Assembly: GCA_938046755.1 (NCBI GenBank) | Contig: CALIXC010000076.1 | Location: 1 to 15,732, forward strand | Direction of reading: 5' to 3' | Origin: an uncultured Lautropia sp. | GTDB taxonomy: Bacteria > Pseudomonadota > Gammaproteobacteria > Burkholderiales > Burkholderiaceae_E | Length of the DNA stretch: 15,732 nucleotides | Shown: positions 4,442 to 11,998 of the stretch, in pieces | How the letters are laid out: each line of letters starts with the position of its first letter | How positions within the stretch are numbered: the first letter of the stretch is position 1 | The notes under the pieces: model-generated | Seen by the model: only the letters and a program-made list of their open reading frames with translations | Databases searched by the model: none | What the model was told of the DNA's origin: nothing | Made by a program: the position numbers and the translations under genes

Positions 4442-6673
4442 ATGGGGTCCGACATTCGTTTTTCCCAGGCCGACAGATATATGGCGAAGAAGAAGAGCGA
4501 CAGGTTCACCCTTCGGACATGGGTGAGCAAATCCATGGGCTTCCGCACCAAGGAAGCCGCCCCGAAAGGCGATCGCACGGGCGCCGAGAGCCTTTCTATG
4601 CCTGTGGGTGCGGAAGGTGCCGATTTTCCGCCGACCTGCTGCGGCGCGTCCGGCACCGACACCCTGCCCCCCTACACGACGCGCGGCATCAACGCCTTTC
4701 CTGCCACCAAAGGATCGGACGACCGTGCCACCAGGGATGGCCGTCACGAAGTGGTCGTCGCCCGGGCGATCCATGGCGAGACATCGCCTACCATGACGGA
4801 CGGCAACGCCAGCCTTCCCCCCAGGGAAGCGGTTCCGAGCAATGGCCTGTTCACCATCGGAACGGTCCCGGGCGGTCTGCCACCTACCGACCGGACAGGC
4901 CCCCATGACGATCCGGAGCCTGCGAGGACACTCCAGGACAACGCTCCGTCGGATGCTCTGGCGGATAACCCCGTGAAGACGGGCAATGGCATGCCGCCAT
5001 CGTCAGACGCTCTGATCGCTGTCTCCGAGAAGAAGGCCAGGAAAGCCGCCAAGAAAGCCGCCAAGCTGAGGGCCTTGAAGGAAGAGTTGGCCCGGGAAGC
5101 CGGCGCCGCCGCGCCCCCTGCCCCGCTGGGCACCGCCAAGGGCGTGGAAACGATGTTCCGCAACGCCTTCCGGACCGAGATGGAGCTGCTGGCGCTGGCG
5201 GCCACCAAGGCCAACATCATGATCTCGCTCAACGGCTTCATCGTGTCAGCACTGATGGTGTCGGGGGCCTTCATCTTCTCGTCGTCGCCCGAGTTCCTGG
5301 CACCCGCCGGCATCTTCATGCTCACGGCGGCAGCATCGATCGTCTGCGCGCTGCTGTCGGCCTCGCCCGAGCGGGTGGGGCGGCTGCAGGAGACTTGGCG
5401 ATGGCTGAAGGATGTCTGCCGGCGTAAGGCCAGGCTGCGCGACTTCAAGACCCGAGTGTCGCACAACCCCACCGTCCATTTCTTTGGCGACTCCCCCAAC
5501 ATCCTGATCTACGAGGATCGCGCCAAGATCCCCAAGGACCGCTACTGGCAGATGATGCAGGACATCATGAACGACCGGGAGCAGATCTATTACCGGATGA
5601 GCGAGGAACTGTACTGGCTGGGGCTGATGGCCGACAAGCAGTTCAAGTTCCTGCACATGTCCTACGTTGTGTTCCGCTGGGGACTTCTGGCCTCGGTCAT
5701 CGCCTTCACGGCCGTGAAGACGCTGCCCAGCGTGATTCCGGCCATGCAGGCGCAGAAGCAGGCCGCCCATCTGCAGACGCTGGGCATCAACGTGTTCAAG
5801 AGCCTGTACGAACCCTCGGCGGTGCAGCAGCTGCCCGACGGACGCATCCTGGTGGTGGAGGACGAGCCCACGCGCGCGGCCAGCATCCTCACCATCGAGC
5901 CTGACGGCTCGCTGACGGAGGACGAGGCGCTGGATACGCGCATCATCCGCGACTTCCGTCGCAAGCTGAACGACCTGGAAGCGCTGACCCGCGACTCGGA
6001 TGGCTACATCTACGCCATCACCTCGCATTCGCCCAATCGCAACGGCCAGCGCCGCCCGGACCGCGAGCACTTCCTGCGCTTCCGGATCCAGGGCTCCGAC
6101 ATCCAGCAGCTGGAGTCGTACAGCGGGCTGATCGACGATCTGAAGAACTCGTCTGAACTGAAGGAGCTGATCAAGGCCAGGACCGGCACGGAACTGGATT
6201 TCCGCAACACCAACATCGAGGGCCTGGCCTTCGACCCGCGCAAGAACCGGCTGATGCTGGGTTTCCGGGATCCGGAGTTCAACGAACTGGCGCTGGTCGT
6301 CTCCATCGACAACCCGAAGGACATGTTCGAGAAGCGCGTTCCGCCGCACTTCGTGTCGGTCGCCTTCCTGGACATCAAGGGGGGCGGCATCCGTTCGATG
6401 AACTATGACCCGGTGCTCAAGAGCTTCATCCTGGCCAACGAGGTGAAGGATGACGATGGAACGAAGTTCTCGCAACTGTGGACCTGGAGCGGCAACCCGA
6501 ACGATGCGCCCAAGGCCATCCCGCTGCCCAACCTGCGCTATCTCAGCAACGTGGAGGCCGTCGATTCGGTGGTGATCAACGGTCAGCACCGGCTGCTGCT
6601 GATGGGCGACGAAGGAGATGCCAAGAAGAACCTGCCGGCCAAGTACATGGTGGTGGACTACAGCGATCTGTGA
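4442..6673 (+). CDS. PycTM (DUF5706) membrane protein with C-terminal beta-propeller-like domain
   Basis: This 743-residue protein has four parts. Residues 1-194 are Pro/Thr/Gly-rich and likely disordered, and 195-221 is a Lys/Ala-rich amphipathic or coiled helix. Residues 238-425 match DUF5706, the domain of Pycsar effector PycTM: FRTEMELLALAATKANIMIS (family D/T-K-A-N-I-M-[IL]-S), two membrane segments (~261-280, 286-306), HFFGD at 346-350, KDRYWQMMQDIMNDREQIYY, EELYWLGLMADKQFKFLHMS, and a third membrane segment (~407-425). Residues 454-743 are repeated strand modules (LPDGRILVVEDEP, DSDGYIYAITSHS, NIEGLAFDPRKNRLMLGFRD, GGIRSMNYDPVLKSFILANE) resembling the DUF3616/esterase-like-phytase propeller group. 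With the N-terminus inside, three crossings put the propeller in the periplasm. PycTM proteins act as cCMP/cUMP-triggered membrane-disrupting antiphage effectors. No cyclase adjoins this one, so a defence role is inference. The start is uncertain: ATG 4481 (MAKKKSDRF) is an alternative and neither has a good ribosome binding site. Confidence 0.85.
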   Translation: MGSDIRFSQADRYMAKKKSDRFTLRTWVSKSMGFRTKEAAPKGDRTGAESLSMPVGAEGADFPPTCCGASGTDTLPPYTTRGINAFPATKGSDDRATRDGRHEVVVARAIHGETSPTMTDGNASLPPREAVPSNGLFTIGTVPGGLPPTDRTGPHDDPEPARTLQDNAPSDALADNPVKTGNGMPPSSDALIAVSEKKARKAAKKAAKLRALKEELAREAGAAAPPAPLGTAKGVETMFRNAFRTEMELLALAATKANIMISLNGFIVSALMVSGAFIFSSSPEFLAPAGIFMLTAAASIVCALLSASPERVGRLQETWRWLKDVCRRKARLRDFKTRVSHNPTVHFFGDSPNILIYEDRAKIPKDRYWQMMQDIMNDREQIYYRMSEELYWLGLMADKQFKFLHMSYVVFRWGLLASVIAFTAVKTLPSVIPAMQAQKQAAHLQTLGINVFKSLYEPSAVQQLPDGRILVVEDEPTRAASILTIEPDGSLTEDEALDTRIIRDFRRKLNDLEALTRDSDGYIYAITSHSPNRNGQRRPDREHFLRFRIQGSDIQQLESYSGLIDDLKNSSELKELIKARTGTELDFRNTNIEGLAFDPRKNRLMLGFRDPEFNELALVVSIDNPKDMFEKRVPPHFVSVAFLDIKGGGIRSMNYDPVLKSFILANEVKDDDGTKFSQLWTWSGNPNDAPKAIPLPNLRYLSNVEAVDSVVINGQHRLLLMGDEGDAKKNLPAKYMVVDYSDL

Positions 6674-6681
6674 CGGTCCAA

Positions 6682-6715
6682 GGGCCGCAGCACGCGATTC
6701 GATGTGGTGCGGCCC
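6682..6715. terminator. Hairpin after the PycTM-propeller gene
   Basis: GGGCCGCAGCAC and GTGGTGCGGCCC pair over 12 bases with one mismatch around a 10-base loop, starting 8 bases after the TGA. It lies between two convergent genes. No clear T-run follows on either strand, so termination would be inefficient or factor-dependent. Confidence 0.45.
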
Positions 6716-6818
6716 TACTCTGAAGAAGCCCTCAGCGACCGGCTAGGAGGATCATCTGGGCGATGATGTCGGTGGCCGCTGCCACCAGCACGAAGTCGCT
6801 CCCCAAGCGGACTCAGGA

Positions 6819-7238
6819 TCATTCAGTAAATGGATTCAGCAACGGCACCGATGTTTCGGTGAAATCCGAAACATTGCGGGTCACCAGCGTCAGGCCGTTG
6901 ACCCAGGCCGTGGCCGCAATCAGCTTGTCGATGGCATGCTCGTGATGGGGAACGCGTAAGCGTCCCCAGAGCAAGGCGGCCTCGGTATCGATGGGCAGGA
7001 TGCGGTCGTGGTATTCCTCCACGATCAACGTGAGCCAGTCATCAAGCAGCCGGGACTGGATGTGGTCTCCTCGGTGCCGGATGAGATCCGCCCCACGCCG
7101 CAGCTCACCCAGGGTGATGACGGACAGGTAGAGTGCGCTTCCCTGCTCGGAAGCCTCCCGGAAGAAGGCCTGAACGCCTGCGTTGGCCCGCCTGCCCTTG
7201 CGGGCCTCGCTGATGACGTTGGTGTCAATCAAATACAT
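6819..7238 (-). CDS. fitB: PIN-domain toxin, FitB/VapC type
   Basis: The 139-residue protein is a complete PIN-domain ribonuclease. MYLIDTNVISEARKG carries the first catalytic aspartate (D5) and the usual Asn7/E11. YLSVITLGELRRGADLI holds the second acidic residue. HAIDKLIAATAWVNGLTLVT and RNVSDF supply the third and fourth acids. All expected acidic positions are present, so it should be active. The family cleaves RNA when not bound by its antitoxin; the FitB subgroup is recognised by the ELRRG and TRN-x-x-DF pattern. The open frame extends to 7403 but the family start is the ATG at 7238, which lies inside the antitoxin gene (14-base overlap), a normal arrangement for translational coupling. 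Codon use and GC seem a little lower than in neighbouring housekeeping genes, by eye only. Confidence 0.9.
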   Translation of the reverse strand: MYLIDTNVISEARKGRRANAGVQAFFREASEQGSALYLSVITLGELRRGADLIRHRGDHIQSRLLDDWLTLIVEEYHDRILPIDTEAALLWGRLRVPHHEHAIDKLIAATAWVNGLTLVTRNVSDFTETSVPLLNPFTE

Positions 7239-7461
7239 GGGCGGACTGCTCGTCGTCCTGTTGACGCTCGAAGTCTGAATCCAGGCCAACATCCGGCATG
7301 CTGGCCAGAATTTCCGCCAGTGATTTCCTGGGCGGCCGCTGGAGGGTTTCCAGCAGGATGGCACGATGCTCTGCCTCGGCACTGCGGCCATTGGCGGCCG
7401 CACGCTGTTTCAGGGCATGTACCAGGGATTCATCCAGTCCACGGACCAGCAGGCTCGTCAT
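7225..7461 (-). CDS. fitA: FitA-type ribbon-helix-helix antitoxin
   Basis: The 78-residue product MTSLLVRGLDESLVHALKQR, then AAANGRSAEAEHRAILLETL, matches the FitA/RHH antitoxin pattern (strand S-L-L-V-R-x-L-D, then helix, then N-G-R-S-A-E-A-E-H-R). The acidic C-terminal half (SMPDVGLDSDFERQQDDEQS) would wrap the PIN toxin. ATG 7461 was chosen over ATG 7467 because GGAG sits 6 bases before 7461 but touches 7467. It is upstream of fitB with a 14-base overlap and 41 bases after the SPFH stop on the same strand. A perfect inverted repeat just upstream is the likely autoregulatory operator. Confidence 0.88.
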   Translation of the reverse strand: MTSLLVRGLDESLVHALKQRAAANGRSAEAEHRAILLETLQRPPRKSLAEILASMPDVGLDSDFERQQDDEQSAHVFD

Positions 7462-7480
7462 GATCATCTCCAGGCTGCCA

Positions 7481-7503
7481 AGTTGCTATCCATGATAGCA
7501 ACT
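7481..7503. promoter_or_regulatory. Palindromic operator of the toxin-antitoxin pair
   Basis: AGTTGCTA and TAGCAACT are perfect 8-base inverted arms separated by 7 bases. The site is 20 bases before the fitA start, and its outer end touches the stop codon of the SPFH gene (7503-7505). FitAB and other RHH systems bind inverted repeats in their own promoters, so this is the expected operator. The minus-strand TATCAT in its centre may be the -10. Confidence 0.7.
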
Positions 7504-8435
7504 TATGCCTTGCCACTGCCCCCGGTGCCCTGCACGGTCTTCATGGCAGTGGCGATGAGGCCGGCCACATCGCCGAGGTTGGCGGGCACGATCATGGTGT
7601 TGTTGGTGCGGGCCAGTTGGGCGAAGGCCTCGACGTACTGCTCGGCCACGCGCAGGTTGACGGCGGTGTCGCCGCCGGGAAGCTGGGCGGCGTTGCCCAC
7701 GCGCTCGATGGCCTGGGCGGTGGCTTCGGCGATGGCGGAGATGGAGGCGGCTTCACCCTGGGCGCGGTTGATGGCGGCCTGGCGCTCACCCTCGGAGCGC
7801 TGGATGGCGGCTTCACGTTCGCCGGAGGCGATGTTGATCTGTTCCTGCCGGCGGCCTTCGGAGGCGGCAATGACGGCACGTTTTTCCCGCTCGGCGGTGA
7901 TCTGGGCCTGCATGGCGCGCAGGATCTCGGCGGGCGGGGTCAAGTCCTTGATTTCGTAGCGCAGCACCTTGACGCCCCAGTTGGTGGCGGCTTCGTCCAG
8001 CACGCTGACGACGGCCAGGTTGATGGCCTCGCGTTCCTCGAAGGTCTTGTCCAGTTCCATGCGGCCGATGACGGAGCGCAGCGAGGTCTGGGCCAGCTGG
8101 GTGATGGCGTCGATGTAGTTGCTGGAGCCGTAGGAGGCGCGCATGGGGTCGGTGACCTGGAAGTACAGCACGCCGTCGACCTGCAGCTGGGTGTTGTCAC
8201 GGGTGATGCAGACCTGGCTGGGCACATCCAGCGGGAACTCCTTCAGCTCATGCTTGTAGGCCACGCGGTCGATGAAGGGCACGATGATGTTGAGACCCGG
8301 CATCAGGATGCGGTCGAACTTGCCCAGCCGCTCGACGACCCAGGCGTGCTGCTGGGGCACGATCTTGAGGGTCTTGACAGCAAAGACGATGGCCAGGACC
8401 AGGATGGCGATGGAGACGGTGGTAACAGGTGGCAT
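7503..8435 (-). CDS. SPFH/Band 7 membrane protein (QmcA/paraslipin-like)
   Basis: The 310-residue protein has one N-terminal membrane anchor (VSIAILVLAIVFAVKTL, ~7-23). It then has an SPFH domain (IVPQQHAWVVERLGKFDRIL; MPGLNIIVPFIDRVAYKHEL; ITRDNTQLQVDGVLYFQVTD; RSVIGRMELDKTFEERE; WGVKVLRYEIKDLTPP) and a long Glu/Arg/Ala coiled coil (~185-250: ITAEREKRAVIAASEGRRQE onward), ending in a hydrophobic segment near PANLGDVAGLIATAM. This is the slipin/QmcA type, which forms membrane rings and partners NfeD and membrane proteases. A good AGGAG at 8445-8449 precedes the start. nfeD lies 181 bases upstream on the same strand, the usual pair. The family is clear; the exact symbol is not certain. Confidence 0.93.
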   Translation of the reverse strand: MPPVTTVSIAILVLAIVFAVKTLKIVPQQHAWVVERLGKFDRILMPGLNIIVPFIDRVAYKHELKEFPLDVPSQVCITRDNTQLQVDGVLYFQVTDPMRASYGSSNYIDAITQLAQTSLRSVIGRMELDKTFEEREAINLAVVSVLDEAATNWGVKVLRYEIKDLTPPAEILRAMQAQITAEREKRAVIAASEGRRQEQINIASGEREAAIQRSEGERQAAINRAQGEAASISAIAEATAQAIERVGNAAQLPGGDTAVNLRVAEQYVEAFAQLARTNNTMIVPANLGDVAGLIATAMKTVQGTGGSGKA

Positions 8436-8616
8436 CGACGGTCACTCCTGAAGGATGGGTAGAGAATGCAGGCAGGATAGGCGTTCTGCCCGGGCACCGC
8501 GTGTTTCGCGCGATTGCCGGCTGACCCGGGCGGTACTTCGGCAGCGTGGCGGGTGTCGCTGGCGCAGGCTTGCCCGGCCCAGGCCACCGTCACGCCATGA
8601 GGGGCTGGCAGAGGGA

Positions 8617-9099
8617 CTAGACGACGGCCACCGGCGCGGGGGCATTGCCCGCGGCGTGCGCCAGCTCGACCGGGATCAGCACGAGGCGGCTGCCGGCGAT
8701 GGCGTGGATGCGGTGGGTGCCGATGCGGCGCGGGTAGCCGGACAGCAGTTCGGCCTGCCAGATGGTGCCACGATAGTTGATGCGAGTCTGGCCGCTGTCT
8801 TCCCAGCCTTCGACGGTGACGGTCTGACCGATATCGAGATTGAGGTCGGGGTTGCGCTCGGGCGCCTGCTGCGACGGAGCGATGGGCCGGAGGTAGCGCA
8901 CCAGACCTGCCCCTAGGGCACTGGCGACGGCGGCCACCAGCAGCTGGATGCTGAACGTGGCGCCCACCCAGGCGGACAGGCCCGCCAAGGCCAAGGCCAC
9001 AGCTATGACCAGCAGGTAGAAGGAGCCGACGAACAGTTCGGTGATGCCGAGCACCACGGCGAGGATCCACCAGCCATACTGTGTTGCCATATCTGCCAT
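8617..9099 (-). CDS. nfeD: NfeD family membrane protein (short form)
   Basis: The 160-residue protein begins MADMATQYGWWILAVVLGIT. ATG 9099 is preferred because GGAGG (9105-9109) lies 5 bases before it; ATGs at 9147, 9111 and 9090 are alternatives. Hydrophobic segments follow (WWILAVVLGITELFVGSFYL, LLVIAVALALAGLSAWVGA, IQLLVAAVASALGAGLV). A C-terminal OB fold then reads LDIGQTVTVEGWEDSGQTRI, NYRGTIWQAEL and HRIHAIAGSRLVLIPV, the NfeD1b signature. Short NfeD proteins lack the ClpP-like protease domain and associate with the SPFH protein encoded next door. They are thought to shape membrane microdomains and protein quality control. Confidence 0.9.
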   Translation of the reverse strand: MADMATQYGWWILAVVLGITELFVGSFYLLVIAVALALAGLSAWVGATFSIQLLVAAVASALGAGLVRYLRPIAPSQQAPERNPDLNLDIGQTVTVEGWEDSGQTRINYRGTIWQAELLSGYPRRIGTHRIHAIAGSRLVLIPVELAHAAGNAPAPVAVV

Positions 9100-9241
9100 C
9101 TGCGCCTCCATCTGCCTTGCCCCGGGGATGTTCCGGGCCCCTGCCATGCGGATGCGGTCTCTGCGTAGATGCGCGCAGATGAGGTCCGTTCATGGGTAAA
9201 GCGGCCGGAAGAGCCTTCCGGGGCCTTGGTTTTCATTTTGG

Positions 9242-9262
9242 GACACTTTTACTGAGTGTCAA
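9242..9262 (-). promoter_or_regulatory. Inverted repeat with TTGACA-like -35, possible nfeD promoter
   Basis: GACACT and AGTGTC are perfect 6-base arms with a 7-base spacer, and TTGACA on the minus strand (9257-9262) overlaps one arm. The -10 at 17 bases (AAAATG) is a poor match. It could be a regulated nfeD promoter or chance. Confidence 0.3.
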
Positions 9263-9347
9263 GGCAAAGCCGCACAAACGGCTTTCCGGGGTGGAAATTT
9301 GGCGACAATGCGCAGACTGTCCGAAGAAATGTGCATGCTGCGGCCAC

Positions 9348-9375
9348 AAAAAACGCCACCCGAAGGCGGCGTTTT
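9348..9375 (-). terminator. Rho-independent terminator of ppsA with UUCG tetraloop
   Basis: On the minus strand the stem CGCCGCC pairs with GGTGGCG (one G-T wobble) around TTCG, the very stable C(UUCG)G tetraloop. It is followed by six Ts and preceded by AAAA that extends the stem. It lies 126 bases after the ppsA stop. The plus strand has only four Ts, so it acts mainly on ppsA transcripts. Confidence 0.85.
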
Positions 9376-9500
9376 CGTAGCCGGCGCGATGCACGACCTT
9401 TCGGTCAACTCCGAAGCAGCACCGTGCCGAGACGGCCCAAAGCCCTGGTCGATGGCGCAATGCGTGCCCGGCCGCCAAGGCGACCGAGCAGCTGGAGCGT

Positions 9501-11912
9501 TTACTTCCCTGCCCTGGCCCCGAGCCGCTGCCAGGTGGAGACGACGGTGTCAGGGTTGAGCGAGATGGACGTGATGCCCTGGTCGACCAGCCATTCGGCA
9601 AAGTCCGGATGGTCGGACGGGCCCTGGCCGCAGATGCCAACATACTTGCTAGCCTTGCGGCAGGCCTCAATGGCACGGGCCAGCAGCGCCTTGACGGCAG
9701 CGTCGCGCTCGTCGAAGCCTTCGGCCACCAGACCCGAATCACGGTCCAGACCCAGGGTGAGTTGGGTCATGTCGTTGGAGCCGATGGAGAAGCCGTCGAA
9801 GTACTGGAGGAATTCCTCGGCCAGCAGGGCGTTGGAGGGGATCTCGCACATCATGATGATGCGTAGTGCGCCGGTGCCATCGGGCGCTCCGCCCTCGCCC
9901 CGCTTCAGACCATGGCTGGCCAGCAGCTCGATGACACGCGCGCCTTCCTTGACGGTGCGCACGAAGGGGATCATCAGCTGGACGTTGGTCAGGCCCATGT
10001 CCTCGCGCACGCGTTTCATGGCCTTGCATTCCATCTCGAAGCAGTCGGAGAAGGTATCCGACACGTAGCGCGATGCGCCCCGGAAGCCCAGCATGGGATT
10101 CTCTTCCTCGGGCTCATAGCGCGAGCCGCCGATGAGCTTGCGGTACTCGTTGCTCTTGAAGTCGGACAGACGCACGATGACCGGCTTGGGCCAGAAGGCA
10201 GCGGCGATGGTGGCCACGCCTTCGGCCAGCTTCTCGACGTAGAAAGCACGCGGGCTGGCGTAGCCGCGAGCCACGCTCTCGACGGCCTGCTTGAGGTCGG
10301 CATCGACGGCCGGGTAGTCGAGAATGGCACGCGGGTGGATGCCGATGTTGTTGTTGATGACGAACTCCAGCCGGGCCAGGCCCACGCCGTCGCAGGGCAG
10401 CGCCGCAAACTCGAAAGCGAGCTGCGGGTTGCCGACGTTCATCATGATCTTGGTGTCGATCTTCGGCATGGTGCCGGTCTGGACATCGGTGACTTCGGTC
10501 TCGAGCTGGCCGTCGTAGACGTAGCCGGTGTCGCCCTGGGCGCACGAGACGGTGACGAGCCGGCCGTCAGCCAGCATGTCGGTGGCGTTGCCGCAGCCGA
10601 CGACGGCAGGAATGCCCAGCTCACGCGCGATGATGGCGGCATGGCAGGTGCGCCCGCCCCGGTTGGTGACGATGGCCGAGGCACGCTTCATGACCGGTTC
10701 CCAGTTGGGGTCGGTCATGTCGGTGACAAGGACGTCACCGGCCTGCACGCGGCTCATTTCAGAGGCGTCACCCACCAGGCGCACGCGGCCGGTGCCGATC
10801 TTCTGACCGATGGCCCGGCCGGAGATCAGCACGTCGGAGCTGCTCTTGAGGACGAAGCGCTGCTGCTTGCGGTCCTTGCTCTGCGACTTGACCGTCTCGG
10901 GCCGCGCCTGCAGGATGAAGAGCTTGCCATCGATGCCGTCCTTGCCCCACTCAATGTCCATGGGACGGCCATAGTGCTTCTCAATGATGGTGGCGTAGCG
11001 GGCCAGCTGGGCGACCTCCTCGTCGGAGATGGAGAAGCGGGCACGCTGCTCGGCCGGGGTGTCGACGGTGCGCACGGTACGGCCCTCAGAGGCGGCATCC
11101 TCAAACTCCATCTTGATGAGCTTGGAGCCCAGGTGACGGCTGATGATGGGGTACTTGCCAGCAGTCAGCATGGGCTTGTGGACGTAGAACTCGTCCGGGT
11201 TGACGGCCCCCTGCACGACGGTCTCGCCCAGGCCCCAGCTGCTGGTGATGAACACCACGTCCTCGAAACCGGACTCGGTGTCGATGGTGAACATCACGCC
11301 CGAAGCGCCCAGATCGCTGCGGCACATGCGCTGGATGCCGGCCGACAGGGCCACGCCCTCGTGGGCAAAGCCCTTGTGGACGCGGTAGGAGATGGCGCGG
11401 TCGTTGTAGAGCGAGGCAAAGACCTCGCGGATGCGGTCCAGGATGGCATCGATGCCGACGACGTTGAGGACGGTCTCCTGCTGGCCGGCGAAGGAAGCAT
11501 CGGGCAGGTCCTCGGCGGTGGCGCTGGAGCGCACGGCGAACGAGACGCCGGCCGGGGAATCCTTCGTGAGGCGGGCGAAGTGCTCGCGGATGGCCTTTTC
11601 GAGATCGGGCGGGAAGGCGGCCTCACTCACCCAGCTGCGGATCTCGGCACCGGCCTGGGCCAGGGCCTTCACGTCGTCGGTGTTGAGGGTGGCCAGCCGG
11701 GCGTTGATGCGCTCGGTGAGGCGGTTGTGATCGAGGAAGTCCCGGAAGGCGGCTGCAGTGGTGGCAAAGCCACCAGGCACCTGGACGCCCGATACGGAGA
11801 GCTGGCTGATCAGCTCACCCAGAGAGGCATTCTTGCCGCCCACGACCTCGACATCGGTCATGCGCAGATCTTCGAACGGGATGACGAGTCGTCCTGTGTG
11901 CGTGTTGCTCAT
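9501..11912 (-). CDS. ppsA: Phosphoenolpyruvate synthase
   Basis: PpsA converts pyruvate and ATP to PEP, AMP and phosphate, the entry to gluconeogenesis. At 803 residues it is close to the E. coli length (792). The N-terminal ATP-grasp/pyruvate-phosphate-dikinase domain has VVGGKNASLGELI, VPGGFATTAAAF, FAVRSSATAEDLPDASFAGQ and DIEWGKDG. The swivelling phosphohistidine domain has NRGGRTCHAAIIARELGIPA with H424 as the phosphorylated histidine. The C-terminal PEP/pyruvate barrel has NPMLGFRGASRY, MIPFVRTV, MCEIPSNALLAEEF, GSNDMTQLTLGLDRD and YVGICGQGPSDHPDF with catalytic C761. All key residues are present. It is divergent from ppsR, its regulator, with 86 bases between the starts, and ends at a strong terminator. 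The ATG at 11912 has only a weak ribosome binding site. Confidence 0.98.
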   Translation of the reverse strand: MSNTHTGRLVIPFEDLRMTDVEVVGGKNASLGELISQLSVSGVQVPGGFATTAAAFRDFLDHNRLTERINARLATLNTDDVKALAQAGAEIRSWVSEAAFPPDLEKAIREHFARLTKDSPAGVSFAVRSSATAEDLPDASFAGQQETVLNVVGIDAILDRIREVFASLYNDRAISYRVHKGFAHEGVALSAGIQRMCRSDLGASGVMFTIDTESGFEDVVFITSSWGLGETVVQGAVNPDEFYVHKPMLTAGKYPIISRHLGSKLIKMEFEDAASEGRTVRTVDTPAEQRARFSISDEEVAQLARYATIIEKHYGRPMDIEWGKDGIDGKLFILQARPETVKSQSKDRKQQRFVLKSSSDVLISGRAIGQKIGTGRVRLVGDASEMSRVQAGDVLVTDMTDPNWEPVMKRASAIVTNRGGRTCHAAIIARELGIPAVVGCGNATDMLADGRLVTVSCAQGDTGYVYDGQLETEVTDVQTGTMPKIDTKIMMNVGNPQLAFEFAALPCDGVGLARLEFVINNNIGIHPRAILDYPAVDADLKQAVESVARGYASPRAFYVEKLAEGVATIAAAFWPKPVIVRLSDFKSNEYRKLIGGSRYEPEEENPMLGFRGASRYVSDTFSDCFEMECKAMKRVREDMGLTNVQLMIPFVRTVKEGARVIELLASHGLKRGEGGAPDGTGALRIIMMCEIPSNALLAEEFLQYFDGFSIGSNDMTQLTLGLDRDSGLVAEGFDERDAAVKALLARAIEACRKASKYVGICGQGPSDHPDFAEWLVDQGITSISLNPDTVVSTWQRLGARAGK

Positions 11913-11998
11913 GGTTGAAGTACCGGATGGTTGAGAATTCTGATGTCCTATATTCTAGGGCTTGTCCTTTTCCGGCATGTTTCCTCGTTCATACTTCC

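Larger units (their letters stand above)
9112..9500. other. Intergenic region between nfeD and ppsA
   Basis: About 390 bases without a convincing gene. The open frames that cross it read as low-complexity basic sequence and run into the antisense of ppsA. It holds an inverted repeat with a TTGACA-like element (9242-9262) that may belong to the nfeD promoter, and the terminator of ppsA (9348-9375). I see nothing else in it. Confidence 0.6.

Noticed and set aside
5246..6589. 447-codon minus-strand open frame opposite the PycTM-propeller gene
   Set aside because: Shadow frame rich in His, Arg, Val and Asp. The plus strand encodes recognisable membrane segments and domain motifs.
6745..6818. Minus-strand reading SDFVLVAAATDIIAQMILL between fitB and the PycTM gene, possibly the tail of a lost gene
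   Set aside because: Only ~23 codons, not linked to any start and not recognised. Too short to support as a pseudogene, though it could be a relic of an earlier gene at the insert site.
9912..11918. 668-codon open frame on the plus strand opposite ppsA
   Set aside because: It is the antisense shadow of ppsA in high-GC DNA. Its translation is His/Gly/Asp/Val-rich without any motif, while the minus strand has all PpsA motifs.
11941..11960. AT-rich CCTA-TATTC-TAGG element between ppsA and ppsR as a shared divergent promoter
   Set aside because: TATATT- and TAGAAT-like -10 sequences exist on both strands, but I could not find a -35 at suitable spacing for either, so I do not annotate it as a promoter.
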